A stretch of 64,000 bases of DNA from Salipiger sp. H15. GTDB taxonomy: Bacteria > Pseudomonadota > Alphaproteobacteria > Rhodobacterales > Rhodobacteraceae. Each line of letters starts with the position of its first letter. Positions within the stretch are counted from its first letter, which is position 1. Under the pieces are notes generated by a model. It made no database searches and had not been told where the DNA came from. It was given only the letters and a program-made list of their open reading frames with translations. Of the stretch, positions 53,237 to 61,484 are shown in pieces. The translations under genes and the position numbers were made by a program. The stretch lies in NCBI RefSeq assembly GCF_040409955.1, contig NZ_CP123389.1, positions 1 through 64,000 on the forward strand. The letters are read 5' to 3'.

Positions 53237-54565
53237 ATGGACGACGCGCGGGGCGGGAGCGACGCCTGGCCCGTCCCGGCCGATCCCGGAACGCTCGGCC
53301 CGCGGATCCATGCGCGGGCCGCCGAACTCTATCCCGTCTGCCGCAGCATCGCCGGACCGGGGCTGCGCCAGACGCTCGACATCATCGGCCGGGAGATCGC
53401 GCTCGACCGCGTCGAGACACCGAGCGGCTCCGCGGCCCATGACTGGACGGTGCCCCGCGAATGGACGCTCCGCTCTGCATGGATTCGCGATCCGTCGGGC
53501 CAATGCGTGCTCGATGCCGCGGACAACAACCTGCACGTCCTCAACTACAGCATTCCCTTTCATGGCAGACTGCCGCTCGAGGAACTGAAGGCGCATGTCT
53601 TCACCCTGCCGGACCAGCCCGAGCTGATCCCCTACCGCACCTCCTACTACCAGCCGCGCTGGGGGTTCTGCATGCGCCACGCGGATTTCGAGCGCCTGCC
53701 GGAGGGAGAGTACGAGGCCTGCATCGAGGCCAGCCATGGCGACGGCGCGATGAGCCATGGCGAACACCTCATCCGCGGGCGCAGCGACCGCGAGGTCGTG
53801 CTGAGCGCCCATATCTGCCACCCCTCGCTCGCCAACGACAACTGCTCGGGCATCGCCGTGCTGGTCGAGCTTGCAAGGACACTCGCAGGGCGCGACCTGA
53901 GGCACAGCTACCGCTTCCTCTTTGCCCCCGGGACGATCGGCGCACTGGCCTGGCTGTCGCGGAACCAGCAAGGCGTGGGGCGGATAGATCACGGCCTGAT
54001 CGTATCCTGCCTCGGCGATGGCGGCGGTCCCACCTACAAGCGCAGCCGGCGCGGCAATGCGCCGATCGACCGGGCCATGGCGTATGTCCTTGCTGCGCAG
54101 GGACCAAGCGCGCGCTGCGTGGAGTTCACCCCCGACGGCTACGACGAGCGGCAATATTGCTCACCCGGCTACGACCTGCCGTTCGGCTCCTTCCAGCGCA
54201 GCGCGCCCGGAAGCTTCCCCGAGTACCATACCTCTGCCGACAACCTCGACTTCATCCGCCCCGAGCATCTTGCCGCGTCGCATGACATGATCCTGCAGGC
54301 GATCGAGATCCTCGAGGAGGACCACTGCCCGCTGAACCTCTGCCCGATGGGCGAGCCGCAGCTCGGGCGGCGCAATCTCTACGGCACGATCGGCGGCGCG
54401 GGCCAGTCGTCGGAGATCGACGCGATCCGCTGGGTGCTCAACCTCGCCGACGGCCGTCATTCGCTGCTCGACATGGCCGAGCGGTCGGGCCTGCGCTTCC
54501 GCGACCTTGCGCGGGCCGCGCGCAGGCTTCACGCGGCGGACCTGCTGAGCGCGCCGCCGCGCTAG
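53237..54565 (+). CDS. DUF4910 domain protein (aminopeptidase-like)
   Basis: A 442-residue protein. The central domain resembles metallo-aminopeptidases: HICHPSLANDNCSGIAVLVE and EYHTSADNLDFI supply His/Asp/Glu ligand candidates for a zinc pair. A small winged-helix-like C-terminal region (about residues 375-440, with HSLLDMAERSGLRFRDLARA) follows. The family is repeatedly found in sugar-modification and polysaccharide clusters, but its reaction is not established. There is no signal peptide, so it should be cytoplasmic. It ends convergently with the RfbC-like gene, overlapping by 4 bases. Confidence 0.8.
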   Translation: MDDARGGSDAWPVPADPGTLGPRIHARAAELYPVCRSIAGPGLRQTLDIIGREIALDRVETPSGSAAHDWTVPREWTLRSAWIRDPSGQCVLDAADNNLHVLNYSIPFHGRLPLEELKAHVFTLPDQPELIPYRTSYYQPRWGFCMRHADFERLPEGEYEACIEASHGDGAMSHGEHLIRGRSDREVVLSAHICHPSLANDNCSGIAVLVELARTLAGRDLRHSYRFLFAPGTIGALAWLSRNQQGVGRIDHGLIVSCLGDGGGPTYKRSRRGNAPIDRAMAYVLAAQGPSARCVEFTPDGYDERQYCSPGYDLPFGSFQRSAPGSFPEYHTSADNLDFIRPEHLAASHDMILQAIEILEEDHCPLNLCPMGEPQLGRRNLYGTIGGAGQSSEIDAIRWVLNLADGRHSLLDMAERSGLRFRDLARAARRLHAADLLSAPPR

Positions 54566-55176
54566 CCTCCGGCACCGCGACTGCGCCGCTGGTCGGGATG
54601 AGGCCCCACGGCCCCCGGCACGAGCCCTTCGGGAGCGGCATCGGCCAGGTCCCGCAAGCCGGGCCAGAGAAGGTCCTTTTCGCTCATCACCGTGGCCGGT
54701 TCCGGCCAGGCAATGGCGATCTCGGGGTCGTCATGGGCAACCCCTGCCGCGGCGGCGGGCGCATGGAAGTTCGAGATCAGGTATTGCGTCACCGCGTTGT
54801 CGGTCAGCGCCTGGAAGCCATGGGCGAACCCGGCGGGAATGTGGAAGCGCCGGCCGGTCTCGGGCGAGAGTTCCGCCGCCCGCCACTGCCCGAAGCTGGG
54901 CGACCCGTGCCGCAGATCGACGGCGACGTCCCAGATCCGCCCGCCGACGCAGGAGACCAGCTTGGTCTCGTCATGGGGTGCCCGCTGGAAATGCAGGCCG
55001 CGCCGGGTGCCGCGCCGGAGCGACAGCGACTGGCTGTGCTGGACGAAGCGCGTCTCGAGCCCGTGCGCGGCGAACTCCCTTTCGCAGAAGATCCGCGCAA
55101 AGGAGCCGCGCTCGTCGCGCGCCTCCTCGGGCTCGATCAGCCACAGCCCCTCCAGTCCCGTCTCGATGAAACGCAT
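54562..55176 (-). CDS. dTDP-4-dehydrorhamnose 3,5-epimerase-like protein
   Basis: A 204-residue cupin-fold protein of the RfbC family. The catalytic region RRGLHFQRAPHDETKLVSCV contains the conserved His, and RFHIPAGFAHGFQALTDNAV the metal-free cupin signature. It would epimerise a 4-keto-6-deoxy sugar nucleotide at C3 and/or C5. The ATG at 55176 follows GAGGG; a TTG at 55188 is possible. It is on the opposite strand from its presumed pathway partners at 52177 and 55460-58214. Confidence 0.87.
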   Translation of the reverse strand: MRFIETGLEGLWLIEPEEARDERGSFARIFCEREFAAHGLETRFVQHSQSLSLRRGTRRGLHFQRAPHDETKLVSCVGGRIWDVAVDLRHGSPSFGQWRAAELSPETGRRFHIPAGFAHGFQALTDNAVTQYLISNFHAPAAAAGVAHDDPEIAIAWPEPATVMSEKDLLWPGLRDLADAAPEGLVPGAVGPHPDQRRSRGAGG

Positions 55177-55459
55177 GCACCCTCGCAATGATCATCCGGC
55201 AGATGCCCAATTGATCGCATTCCCGGCGCCGAAACGCCTAGGCCGCAGCTGGGATAGGGGTCGGCCGATCGGCGGAGTCATCGGATGAGCGAAGGGTCCA
55301 CCGCTCAACCGATAATCCATCTTGACCTACACCTTATGGTCAGGTGCGCCACCTCTGTTGGTGGAGTCCAATGCGCCTTGCTCTCTGGGTAAGTTGAACT
55401 AGGGTCCGGAATTTTGCCGGATCGGCCGTTATCAGTCGCCGACGGTGCAAGAGGGTATT
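55177..55459. promoter_or_regulatory. Divergent spacer before the C-methyltransferase operon
   Basis: 283 bases of lower GC with promoters for the RfbC-like gene and for the operon at 55460. An inverted pair CCGGAATTTTGCCGG is visible around 55406-55420. No gene was seen. Confidence 0.35.
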
Positions 55460-56755
55460 ATGACCATTCATTCAGTTCACGACCTACACGAAGATACCAT
55501 TTCTGTCGATCCGGCCCCGTGCCGGCTGTGCGGATCGCCGCTCAATCACATGATGATCGACCTCGGCATGTCCCCCCCGTGCGAAAGTTTCCTGCTGCCG
55601 GAATTGGTCGATTCCGCCGAAACCTTCTACCCGCTCCGGGTCATGGTCTGCGATCAGTGCTGGCTGGTGCAACTGCGGGAATACGTGGATCCGCGCGAGA
55701 TCTTCACCGAATACGCCTATTTCTCCTCCTATTCGACGAGCTGGGTCGATCATGCCCGGCGCTATGCCGAGATGGCGGTCGCGCGGTTCGGCCTTGGCGG
55801 CGAAAGCCTTGTGGTCGAGCTGGCCAGCAATGACGGCTATCTCCTGCAGCATTTCGCGCCCTTCAATATCCCGGTGCTCGGGGTCGAGCCCGCCGCCAAT
55901 GTCGCCGAGGCTGCCGAGGCGCGCGGCGTTCCCACCCTGGTCGAATTCTTCGGCGCCGAAATGGCAACCCGCATGGTTTCCGAGGGCCGCGCCGCCGATC
56001 TGATCGTCGGCAACAACGTCCTTGCACAGGTTCCAGACCTCAATGATTTCGTCGCGGGCATTGCGATTCTGCTGAAGCCCGAGGGCGTCGCGACGCTGGA
56101 ATTCCCGCATGTCGGCCGCCTCCTGGCCGAGAACCAGTTCGACACGATCTACCACGAGCACTATTCCTATTTCTCGCTCCTGACGATCGAGAAGATGGCC
56201 GCCCGGCACGGGCTCCGGGTCATCGACGTCGAGGAGCTGCCGACCCATGGCGGTTCTCTGCGGGTGTTCCTTGCCCGCGACGGGTCGGACCGCGACACGT
56301 CGGACGCCGTCACGGCGCTGCGCGATCGCGAGCTCGCTGAGGGCCTCGACCGGGTCGAGACCTACACCGCATTCGACGAGCGGGCGCGGCGTACCAAGCG
56401 GGAATTGCTGTCCTTTCTCATCGCCGCGAAGGACGAGGGCAAGACGATCTGCGGCTACGGCGCGCCCGGCAAGGGCAACACGCTGCTGAACTACTGCGGG
56501 ATCGGACGCGACTTTCTCGACTTCACCGTCGACCGCAACCCCTACAAGCACGGCCGCTACACGCCCGGAATGCACATCCCCATCCGGCCCGTCGATGCCA
56601 TCATGGCGGCAAGGCCGGACTACATCCTGATCCTGCCCTGGAACCTGCGTGACGAGATCGTCGCCCAGCTCAGCAGGACCGCGGATTGGGGTCCGAAGAT
56701 CGTCGTTCCCATTCCGCACGTCGAAATCCTGGAGACGCGAGGTGACTCGAAATGA
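55460..56755 (+). CDS. Sugar C-methyltransferase (class I SAM)
   Basis: A 431-residue enzyme of the NDP-hexose C-methyltransferase type (TylCIII/NovU-like). The N-terminal zinc-binding domain has CRLCGSPL and CDQCWLVQ. The SAM domain has VVELASNDGYLLQHF and TLEFPHVGRLLAENQFDTIY with HEHYSYFS (catalytic His/Tyr region). A C-terminal Rossmann-like domain has GYGAPGKGNTLLNYC. This three-domain order is the family standard. It predicts a C-methyl branch on a 4-keto-deoxysugar nucleotide. The ATG at 55460 follows GAGGG. Confidence 0.9.
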   Translation: MTIHSVHDLHEDTISVDPAPCRLCGSPLNHMMIDLGMSPPCESFLLPELVDSAETFYPLRVMVCDQCWLVQLREYVDPREIFTEYAYFSSYSTSWVDHARRYAEMAVARFGLGGESLVVELASNDGYLLQHFAPFNIPVLGVEPAANVAEAAEARGVPTLVEFFGAEMATRMVSEGRAADLIVGNNVLAQVPDLNDFVAGIAILLKPEGVATLEFPHVGRLLAENQFDTIYHEHYSYFSLLTIEKMAARHGLRVIDVEELPTHGGSLRVFLARDGSDRDTSDAVTALRDRELAEGLDRVETYTAFDERARRTKRELLSFLIAAKDEGKTICGYGAPGKGNTLLNYCGIGRDFLDFTVDRNPYKHGRYTPGMHIPIRPVDAIMAARPDYILILPWNLRDEIVAQLSRTADWGPKIVVPIPHVEILETRGDSK

Positions 56756-57564
56756 AGGTGGTTCTTTTCTGCGGCGGACTCGGCACCCGGATCCGGGAAT
56801 ATGGCGAGAACACCCCGAAGCCGATGATCCCGGTCGGGCATCAGCCGATCATCCGGCACGTGATGCAATACTATTCCGATTTCGGTCACAATGACTTCGT
56901 TCTCTGCCTCGGTTACAAGGCCAATGTCATCAAGGATTTCTTCCTCGACTCCCGACCCCAGACCTTTTCCGACTGCATCGTCACCGGCGCGGGGCAAACC
57001 GTCGAGGTGCTCGGCAAGCCGGCGGCCGATTGGCGCATCGCGCTGATCGATACGGGGATCTGGCGCAACATCGGGGAACGACTCTGGGCGGTACGCGAGC
57101 ACGTGCGCGGCGAGGAGCTCTTTCTGGCCAATTACAGCGACGGGCTTTGCGACGTCGATCTCGATGACATGATCCAGCGCTTCAGGGACAGCGGCAAGAT
57201 CGCCTGCTTCCTCGCCGTCCGGCCTCCCCTCACCTATCACCTGGTGGATGCCGACGAGTCCGGCCTCGTGCAGGAATTCCGCTCTTCCAACGCGTCGGAT
57301 ATCTGGATCAACGGCGGCTATTTCATCTTCCGCTCCGAGATTTTCGACTACATGCGCGAAGGCGAGGAACTGGTGCTGGCACCCTTCGCGCGGCTCATCG
57401 AGGAACAGCAGCTGCTGGCCTACAAGTACGAGGGATTCTGGCGCTCGATGGACACGCTCCGGGACTGGCAATCGCTGCAGGACATGGTGGAGCGCGGCGA
57501 AACCCCGTGGCTCTCGAGATCCCGTGGCAAAGAAGCGGCGCCGAAACACGTGATCATGACATGA
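56752..57564 (+). CDS. rfbF: Sugar-1-phosphate nucleotidyltransferase (RfbF/glucose-1-phosphate cytidylyltransferase-like)
   Basis: A 270-residue nucleotidyltransferase that would make a CDP- or other NDP-sugar. FCGGLGTRIREYGENTPKPM is the nucleotide-binding motif, LANYSDGLCDVDL holds the metal Asp, and WINGGYFIFRSEIFDYM and YEGFWRSMDTLRDWQSLQ match RfbF-type cytidylyltransferases. It overlaps the C-methyltransferase stop by 4 bases. It should start the pathway whose later steps are encoded around it. A 4,6-dehydratase partner (RfbG) is not evident nearby. Confidence 0.85.
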   Translation: MKVVLFCGGLGTRIREYGENTPKPMIPVGHQPIIRHVMQYYSDFGHNDFVLCLGYKANVIKDFFLDSRPQTFSDCIVTGAGQTVEVLGKPAADWRIALIDTGIWRNIGERLWAVREHVRGEELFLANYSDGLCDVDLDDMIQRFRDSGKIACFLAVRPPLTYHLVDADESGLVQEFRSSNASDIWINGGYFIFRSEIFDYMREGEELVLAPFARLIEEQQLLAYKYEGFWRSMDTLRDWQSLQDMVERGETPWLSRSRGKEAAPKHVIMT

Positions 57565-58214
57565 CGCCAATTGCGTTGTCCGAACGCAGCGAGAAACTCG
57601 ACCTTCTCTGCATCGGCGCCCATTCGGACGATATCGAAATCGGTGCAGGTGGATTTATTCTCAGCCTCCTGCAATCCGGATTTCCGGTGAACGTGCAGTG
57701 GTGCGTATTGAGCGCCAGCGGCCCGCGCGCGGAGGAAGCCCGGCAATCGGCCGAGGCATTCCTTTGCGGGGCCGCCTCGATCCAGATTGAGATCGGTGAT
57801 TTCGCCGACACGCAATTCCCCAGCCAGATTCCCGCAATACGGGAATGGCTTTCCAGAATTCGCGAGAAAGCTGTCCCCGACGTCGTCCTCGTGCACCGCG
57901 CCGACGATGCCCACCAGGATCACCGCACGCTCAACCAGCTGGCCTGGAACATGTTCCGCGACCAGACGATCCTCGAGTACGAAATTCCCAAGTGGGACGG
58001 GGACCTGGGGCGCCCGAACGCCTATGTCGCGCTGACCGAGGCGGTGCTCGAACGCAAGCTCGAACTGCTGCAGACGCATTTCGCGAGCCAGCGGTCGAAG
58101 GACTGGTTCGACACCGATACCTTCCGCGGCCTGGCACGGCTCCGCGGCATGGAATGCCGCGCCCCCGAACGTTTCGCGGAAGCCTTTACCACCACCAAGG
58201 TCCGGCTCCTGTAA
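57561..58214 (+). CDS. PIG-L family deacetylase
   Basis: A 217-residue zinc-dependent N-deacetylase-like protein. The metal motif is GAHSDDIEIGAGG (the AHxDD core) and the second is HRADDAHQDHR. It overlaps the nucleotidyltransferase gene by 4 bases (ATGA). PIG-L proteins remove acetyl groups from N-acetyl sugars or similar amides. In this operon it may act on an N-acetylated deoxysugar intermediate. Confidence 0.88.
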   Translation: MTPIALSERSEKLDLLCIGAHSDDIEIGAGGFILSLLQSGFPVNVQWCVLSASGPRAEEARQSAEAFLCGAASIQIEIGDFADTQFPSQIPAIREWLSRIREKAVPDVVLVHRADDAHQDHRTLNQLAWNMFRDQTILEYEIPKWDGDLGRPNAYVALTEAVLERKLELLQTHFASQRSKDWFDTDTFRGLARLRGMECRAPERFAEAFTTTKVRLL

Positions 58215-58489
58215 TAGGCGCGCTTATAGGTACATCAGAAGGATATTAATCTTTCGCCATGACAGGACTGTTATCAGGTGACATGAAGGGCATCCAACTC
58301 TCCTTTTAGGCGACTTTATGAAAAAAATGTGTCCACATAACTCTTTATGTTACCCCGGTTTTAGACTATTCTATCTAAATCGTCGTTTTGGCGAATTTCG
58401 GATAAAAAGTGTTAAAACTGCCCCCCGGGCCCGAGTTTTTTTATTGACGCATTCTGTCTAGGCTTTTGTGCACGTTGGAAGGTGCTGGG
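58215..58489. promoter_or_regulatory. AT-rich upstream region of the second LuxR-type gene
   Basis: 275 bases of markedly low GC between the sugar cassette and the regulator. It has poly-A and poly-T runs (58319-58328 and around 58436-58442), TTGACG at 58444 and several palindromic scraps (for example CCCGGG followed by a T-run near 58426-58442). It resembles a large regulated promoter region, possibly with a terminator for the upstream operon. I could not define exact -10/-35 pairs. Confidence 0.45.
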
Positions 58490-59260
58490 ATGTCCTCTAG
58501 AAGCGATTCGAACTTTCATGTTTCAACGACCAAGAAAATTAGTGCCGTGCCCGTGTCCCGCCTTCGCGATCACGATCTTCGCGAGACCTCCAGGGCCGAT
58601 GCAGGCTGGTCCATCGAGCTCATAGACTCCCGTGTTCTCGATCGCGAGTGCTTCGAATTGTCGCTGCGCTCGGCTCAACCCAATATCGACGTCACGTCCT
58701 TCTCGTCCGTCGACGAGTGGAGCCGGGCACCCCGCCCCGCCTCCGATGCCGCTGCGATCATCTTCAACATCGGCAGCCTGCGCGCCTCGAATCCCAAGAC
58801 GCGGGATGCGCTGACCACGCTTGTCGAACTCGCCGCCCCGACCCCCGTCCTGGTCCTCGCAACTTCCGAGGACCTCGCCGACATGCTCGACGCGCTCGAC
58901 TGCGGCGCGCGGGGCTACGTCCCCTCGAGCGTCGGGGTCGCGGTCATGACCGGGGCCACGCGCCTCGCCATCGCCGGGGGCGTCTTCCTTCCGGCGCTGA
59001 GCGTCATGTCGATGCGCGAGAAGCTCAAGGACGCGCAGAACGACTTCGTCTGCGTGAGCGACATCTTCACAAGCCGGCAGGCCGCCGTCGCCGATGCGCT
59101 GCGGCGCGGCAAGGCGAACAAGCTCATCGCCTATGAACTCAACATGTGCGAGAGCACGGTGAAGGTGCACATCCGGACCATCATGAAGAAGCTGCAGGCC
59201 CGGAACCGCACCGAGGCCGCCTACCAGCTCAACCAGCTGTTTCCGCCCGATCAGGCGTGA
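58490..59260 (+). CDS. LuxR-type regulator with degenerate receiver domain
   Basis: A 256-residue regulator. Residues 40-170 look like a receiver fold, but the phospho-acceptor position lacks Asp (AAIIFNIGSLRAS). The later Thr and Lys positions are partly kept (VLVLATSEDLADM, GARGYVPSS). Residues 185-250 form a LuxR HTH (FTSRQAAVADALRRGKANKL, MCESTVKVHIRTIMKKL). The same plan is seen at 9158, and the two HTH ends share VRNRTEAAHRYL/ARNRTEAAYQL. The ATG at 58490 follows AAGG; a GTG at 58466 is an alternative. It is upstream of a Wzc/Wza pair and probably regulates EPS genes. Confidence 0.86.
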   Translation: MSSRSDSNFHVSTTKKISAVPVSRLRDHDLRETSRADAGWSIELIDSRVLDRECFELSLRSAQPNIDVTSFSSVDEWSRAPRPASDAAAIIFNIGSLRASNPKTRDALTTLVELAAPTPVLVLATSEDLADMLDALDCGARGYVPSSVGVAVMTGATRLAIAGGVFLPALSVMSMREKLKDAQNDFVCVSDIFTSRQAAVADALRRGKANKLIAYELNMCESTVKVHIRTIMKKLQARNRTEAAYQLNQLFPPDQA

Positions 59261-59326
59261 GCCGATCCGTGCCGCCCGCGGCACGGCGTCCATAGTGCGT
59301 GCATTTCAAAGCATGAGTTTCGTTCG

Positions 59327-61483
59327 ATGATAGTGTCTTCAGACCGAACCGACGACGCAGGTGTGCTGGAAGCGCTGGCATTTCTGTGGCGGTGGAAATT
59401 CAACATCGTCCTTCCCGTGATCCTGGGAACCGCCTTTGCCTTCTTCGCATTCGAGACGACGCCGACGCAGTTCTCGTCCCAGACCGTCCTGGTGATGGAC
59501 GTCCGCAGGCAGCAGGTGCTGCCCGGAGAGTCGGTCGTGACGCCGCTCTCGCCCGAGAACCGCATGATCAAGACCGAGCTCGACATCATCGCGTCGAGGA
59601 ACACCGCCGAGGCGGCGGCGGCGATCCTCGCCGAGCGGAACGTGGCGATCCTTCCCGTGCGCCCGGATCGCCATCCCCTGCTGAACTTCGTGGGCAAGCT
59701 GACGCAGCTGGTCGGACCCGCGGTCGCGGATGCCCTCGACGGCGCCGCGGCCGCAAGTCCGGGCGGAGCCGACGCCTCGTCCGGGGGAGACATCGACGAC
59801 CTGCTTGCCGGCCTGCAGGTCTCCAACTCCGCGGGCACGCACACGATCTTCATCAGCTACGATTCCACCGATCCCACCTACTCCGCAGAAGCGGCAAACG
59901 CCTTTGCGGAGGCCTATCTCGCCCAGCAGATCGCCATCTACGACAGCGCGGCCGAACGGGCCGGCGACTGGCTGAAGCCCCGGGTCGAGGGGCTGCGCGA
60001 CCGGCTGGAGGTGGCCGAGCGCAGCCTGCAGCGCCACCGGCGCGAGGCCGGGCTCGGGCCCGAGGGTGAAATGACCATGGCGACGCAGCGGCTGGTCGCC
60101 CTCAACACCGAACTCGTGACCGTGCGCGCGCAGGTGGCCGAGGCCCAGGCAAGGCTCGACAGCGCGACCGACGGGACCGACGACAGCGACTCGGACGCGC
60201 AATCGCCGCTGCTCAGTTCCCTGCTGGAAACCCGCGCGGGGCTCGAACGTGACCGCTCGCGGATGGTCGAACAGGGCGCGCTCAAGAACAAGGAGCTGGC
60301 CGCCATCGAGCTCGACCTCGCCTCGGTCGAGCGGCAGATGGAGGCCGAGCGCGCGCGGCTCGCAAGGCAGCTCGCCAACGAGGTGGCGATCTCGGGGCTC
60401 AAGGAAAAGACCATCCTCAAGGAGATCGAGGAGACCCGGTCGGCGATTGCCGCGAACCAGGGCGCGGTGATCGAAGCGGCGCAGCTCGAGCGCGAGGTCG
60501 AGGCGACGAGCACGCTCTACGAAAGCTTCCTGACCCGCTACAAGGAGGCGATCGAACAGCACGGCATCGCGACCGCCGACGCCCGCATCATCTCGCGCGC
60601 CGAGGTCGGCCGGCCGGAAGGTCATGGCCGCCTCGCCAAGTGGCTGATGTCCGGCTTCGCGGTGGGCGGCGTCATCGGCGGAAGCTGGGCGCTCACCCGC
60701 GGTGCCTTCGCGGCGCAGCTGACCACCCCGGGCGCCGTCGAGAGCGGCACGAAGGCCTCGGTGATCGGCTTCGTGCCGCCCTTCGCCCCCCGCGCCCTGC
60801 GCCGCGCCCTGCGCTCCCCGCTCGACGATAGCTCGGCGTGGAGCCGCGCCATGGCGCAGATCTGCACCAACGCAAGGCTCGCGCTCTGCGACAAGACCCC
60901 CTCGGTCGTGGCCGTGACCTCGCTCGAAGAAGGAGACGGCAAGACCAGCGTCGCCATCGGCCTCGCTCAGGCCTGCGCCGCCACCGGCGCGCGGGTGCTG
61001 CTCGTCGATGGCGTGCCGAATTGCCCGCCGCGCATCGCGGACAGGCTCGGGCTTCCTGCGATGGAGACGTCCGAGACGACCGACCCGGACGGCCTGCTCG
61101 ACTCCGCCGCCTGCCAGCGCACCGGGTGGCACGGCGACCTTCTGACGATGGCCACCGCCGGCACGCCGATCGCGGTCGCCTTCGGTCCCGAGCGGCTGAA
61201 ACCGTTCCTCGACGCGGCGCGCAGGCGGTACGACGTGATCGTGCTCGACACGCCGCCGATGTCCGGCTCGCCCGCCGCGATCACCCTTGCCGCCGCCGCC
61301 AACTGCGTGATCCACGTGGTGCGCTGGCAGCATTCGCATTTCACCGAGACCCGGGATGCGCTCGGCCAGCTCGACAGCGTGCTGCGCGGCCGTCCCCAGG
61401 GCGTCGTCTTCAACGGTCTCGCGCGGGGCACCTGCCACCTGCGGATGACGCCGGACCTCGATCCCGAAAGCCGGAGCGCCTGA
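59327..61483 (+). CDS. Wzc/ExoP-like chain-length and kinase-like protein, altered Walker A'
   Basis: A 718-residue inner-membrane protein. It has a Wzz domain with transmembrane segments near residues 22-42 and 440-460, a coiled coil (about 220-400) and a C-terminal ATPase-like domain. Walker A is intact (LEEGDGKTSVA, about residue 540) and Walker B is VIVLDTPPMSG. Walker A' reads VLLVDGVPNCPP rather than the usual LLDAD/LIDAD with Arg-Pro. No tyrosine-rich tail is present. It is the reverse of the defect in the protein at 39950, which has lost Walker A but kept A'. It is followed by an export protein 1 base later. Confidence 0.88.
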   Translation: MIVSSDRTDDAGVLEALAFLWRWKFNIVLPVILGTAFAFFAFETTPTQFSSQTVLVMDVRRQQVLPGESVVTPLSPENRMIKTELDIIASRNTAEAAAAILAERNVAILPVRPDRHPLLNFVGKLTQLVGPAVADALDGAAAASPGGADASSGGDIDDLLAGLQVSNSAGTHTIFISYDSTDPTYSAEAANAFAEAYLAQQIAIYDSAAERAGDWLKPRVEGLRDRLEVAERSLQRHRREAGLGPEGEMTMATQRLVALNTELVTVRAQVAEAQARLDSATDGTDDSDSDAQSPLLSSLLETRAGLERDRSRMVEQGALKNKELAAIELDLASVERQMEAERARLARQLANEVAISGLKEKTILKEIEETRSAIAANQGAVIEAAQLEREVEATSTLYESFLTRYKEAIEQHGIATADARIISRAEVGRPEGHGRLAKWLMSGFAVGGVIGGSWALTRGAFAAQLTTPGAVESGTKASVIGFVPPFAPRALRRALRSPLDDSSAWSRAMAQICTNARLALCDKTPSVVAVTSLEEGDGKTSVAIGLAQACAATGARVLLVDGVPNCPPRIADRLGLPAMETSETTDPDGLLDSAACQRTGWHGDLLTMATAGTPIAVAFGPERLKPFLDAARRRYDVIVLDTPPMSGSPAAITLAAAANCVIHVVRWQHSHFTETRDALGQLDSVLRGRPQGVVFNGLARGTCHLRMTPDLDPESRSA

Positions 61484-61484
61484 C

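Noticed and set aside
58420..58445. A rho-independent terminator before the second regulator
   Set aside because: CCCGGG is a self-palindrome with no loop, so it cannot form a proper stem before the T-run.
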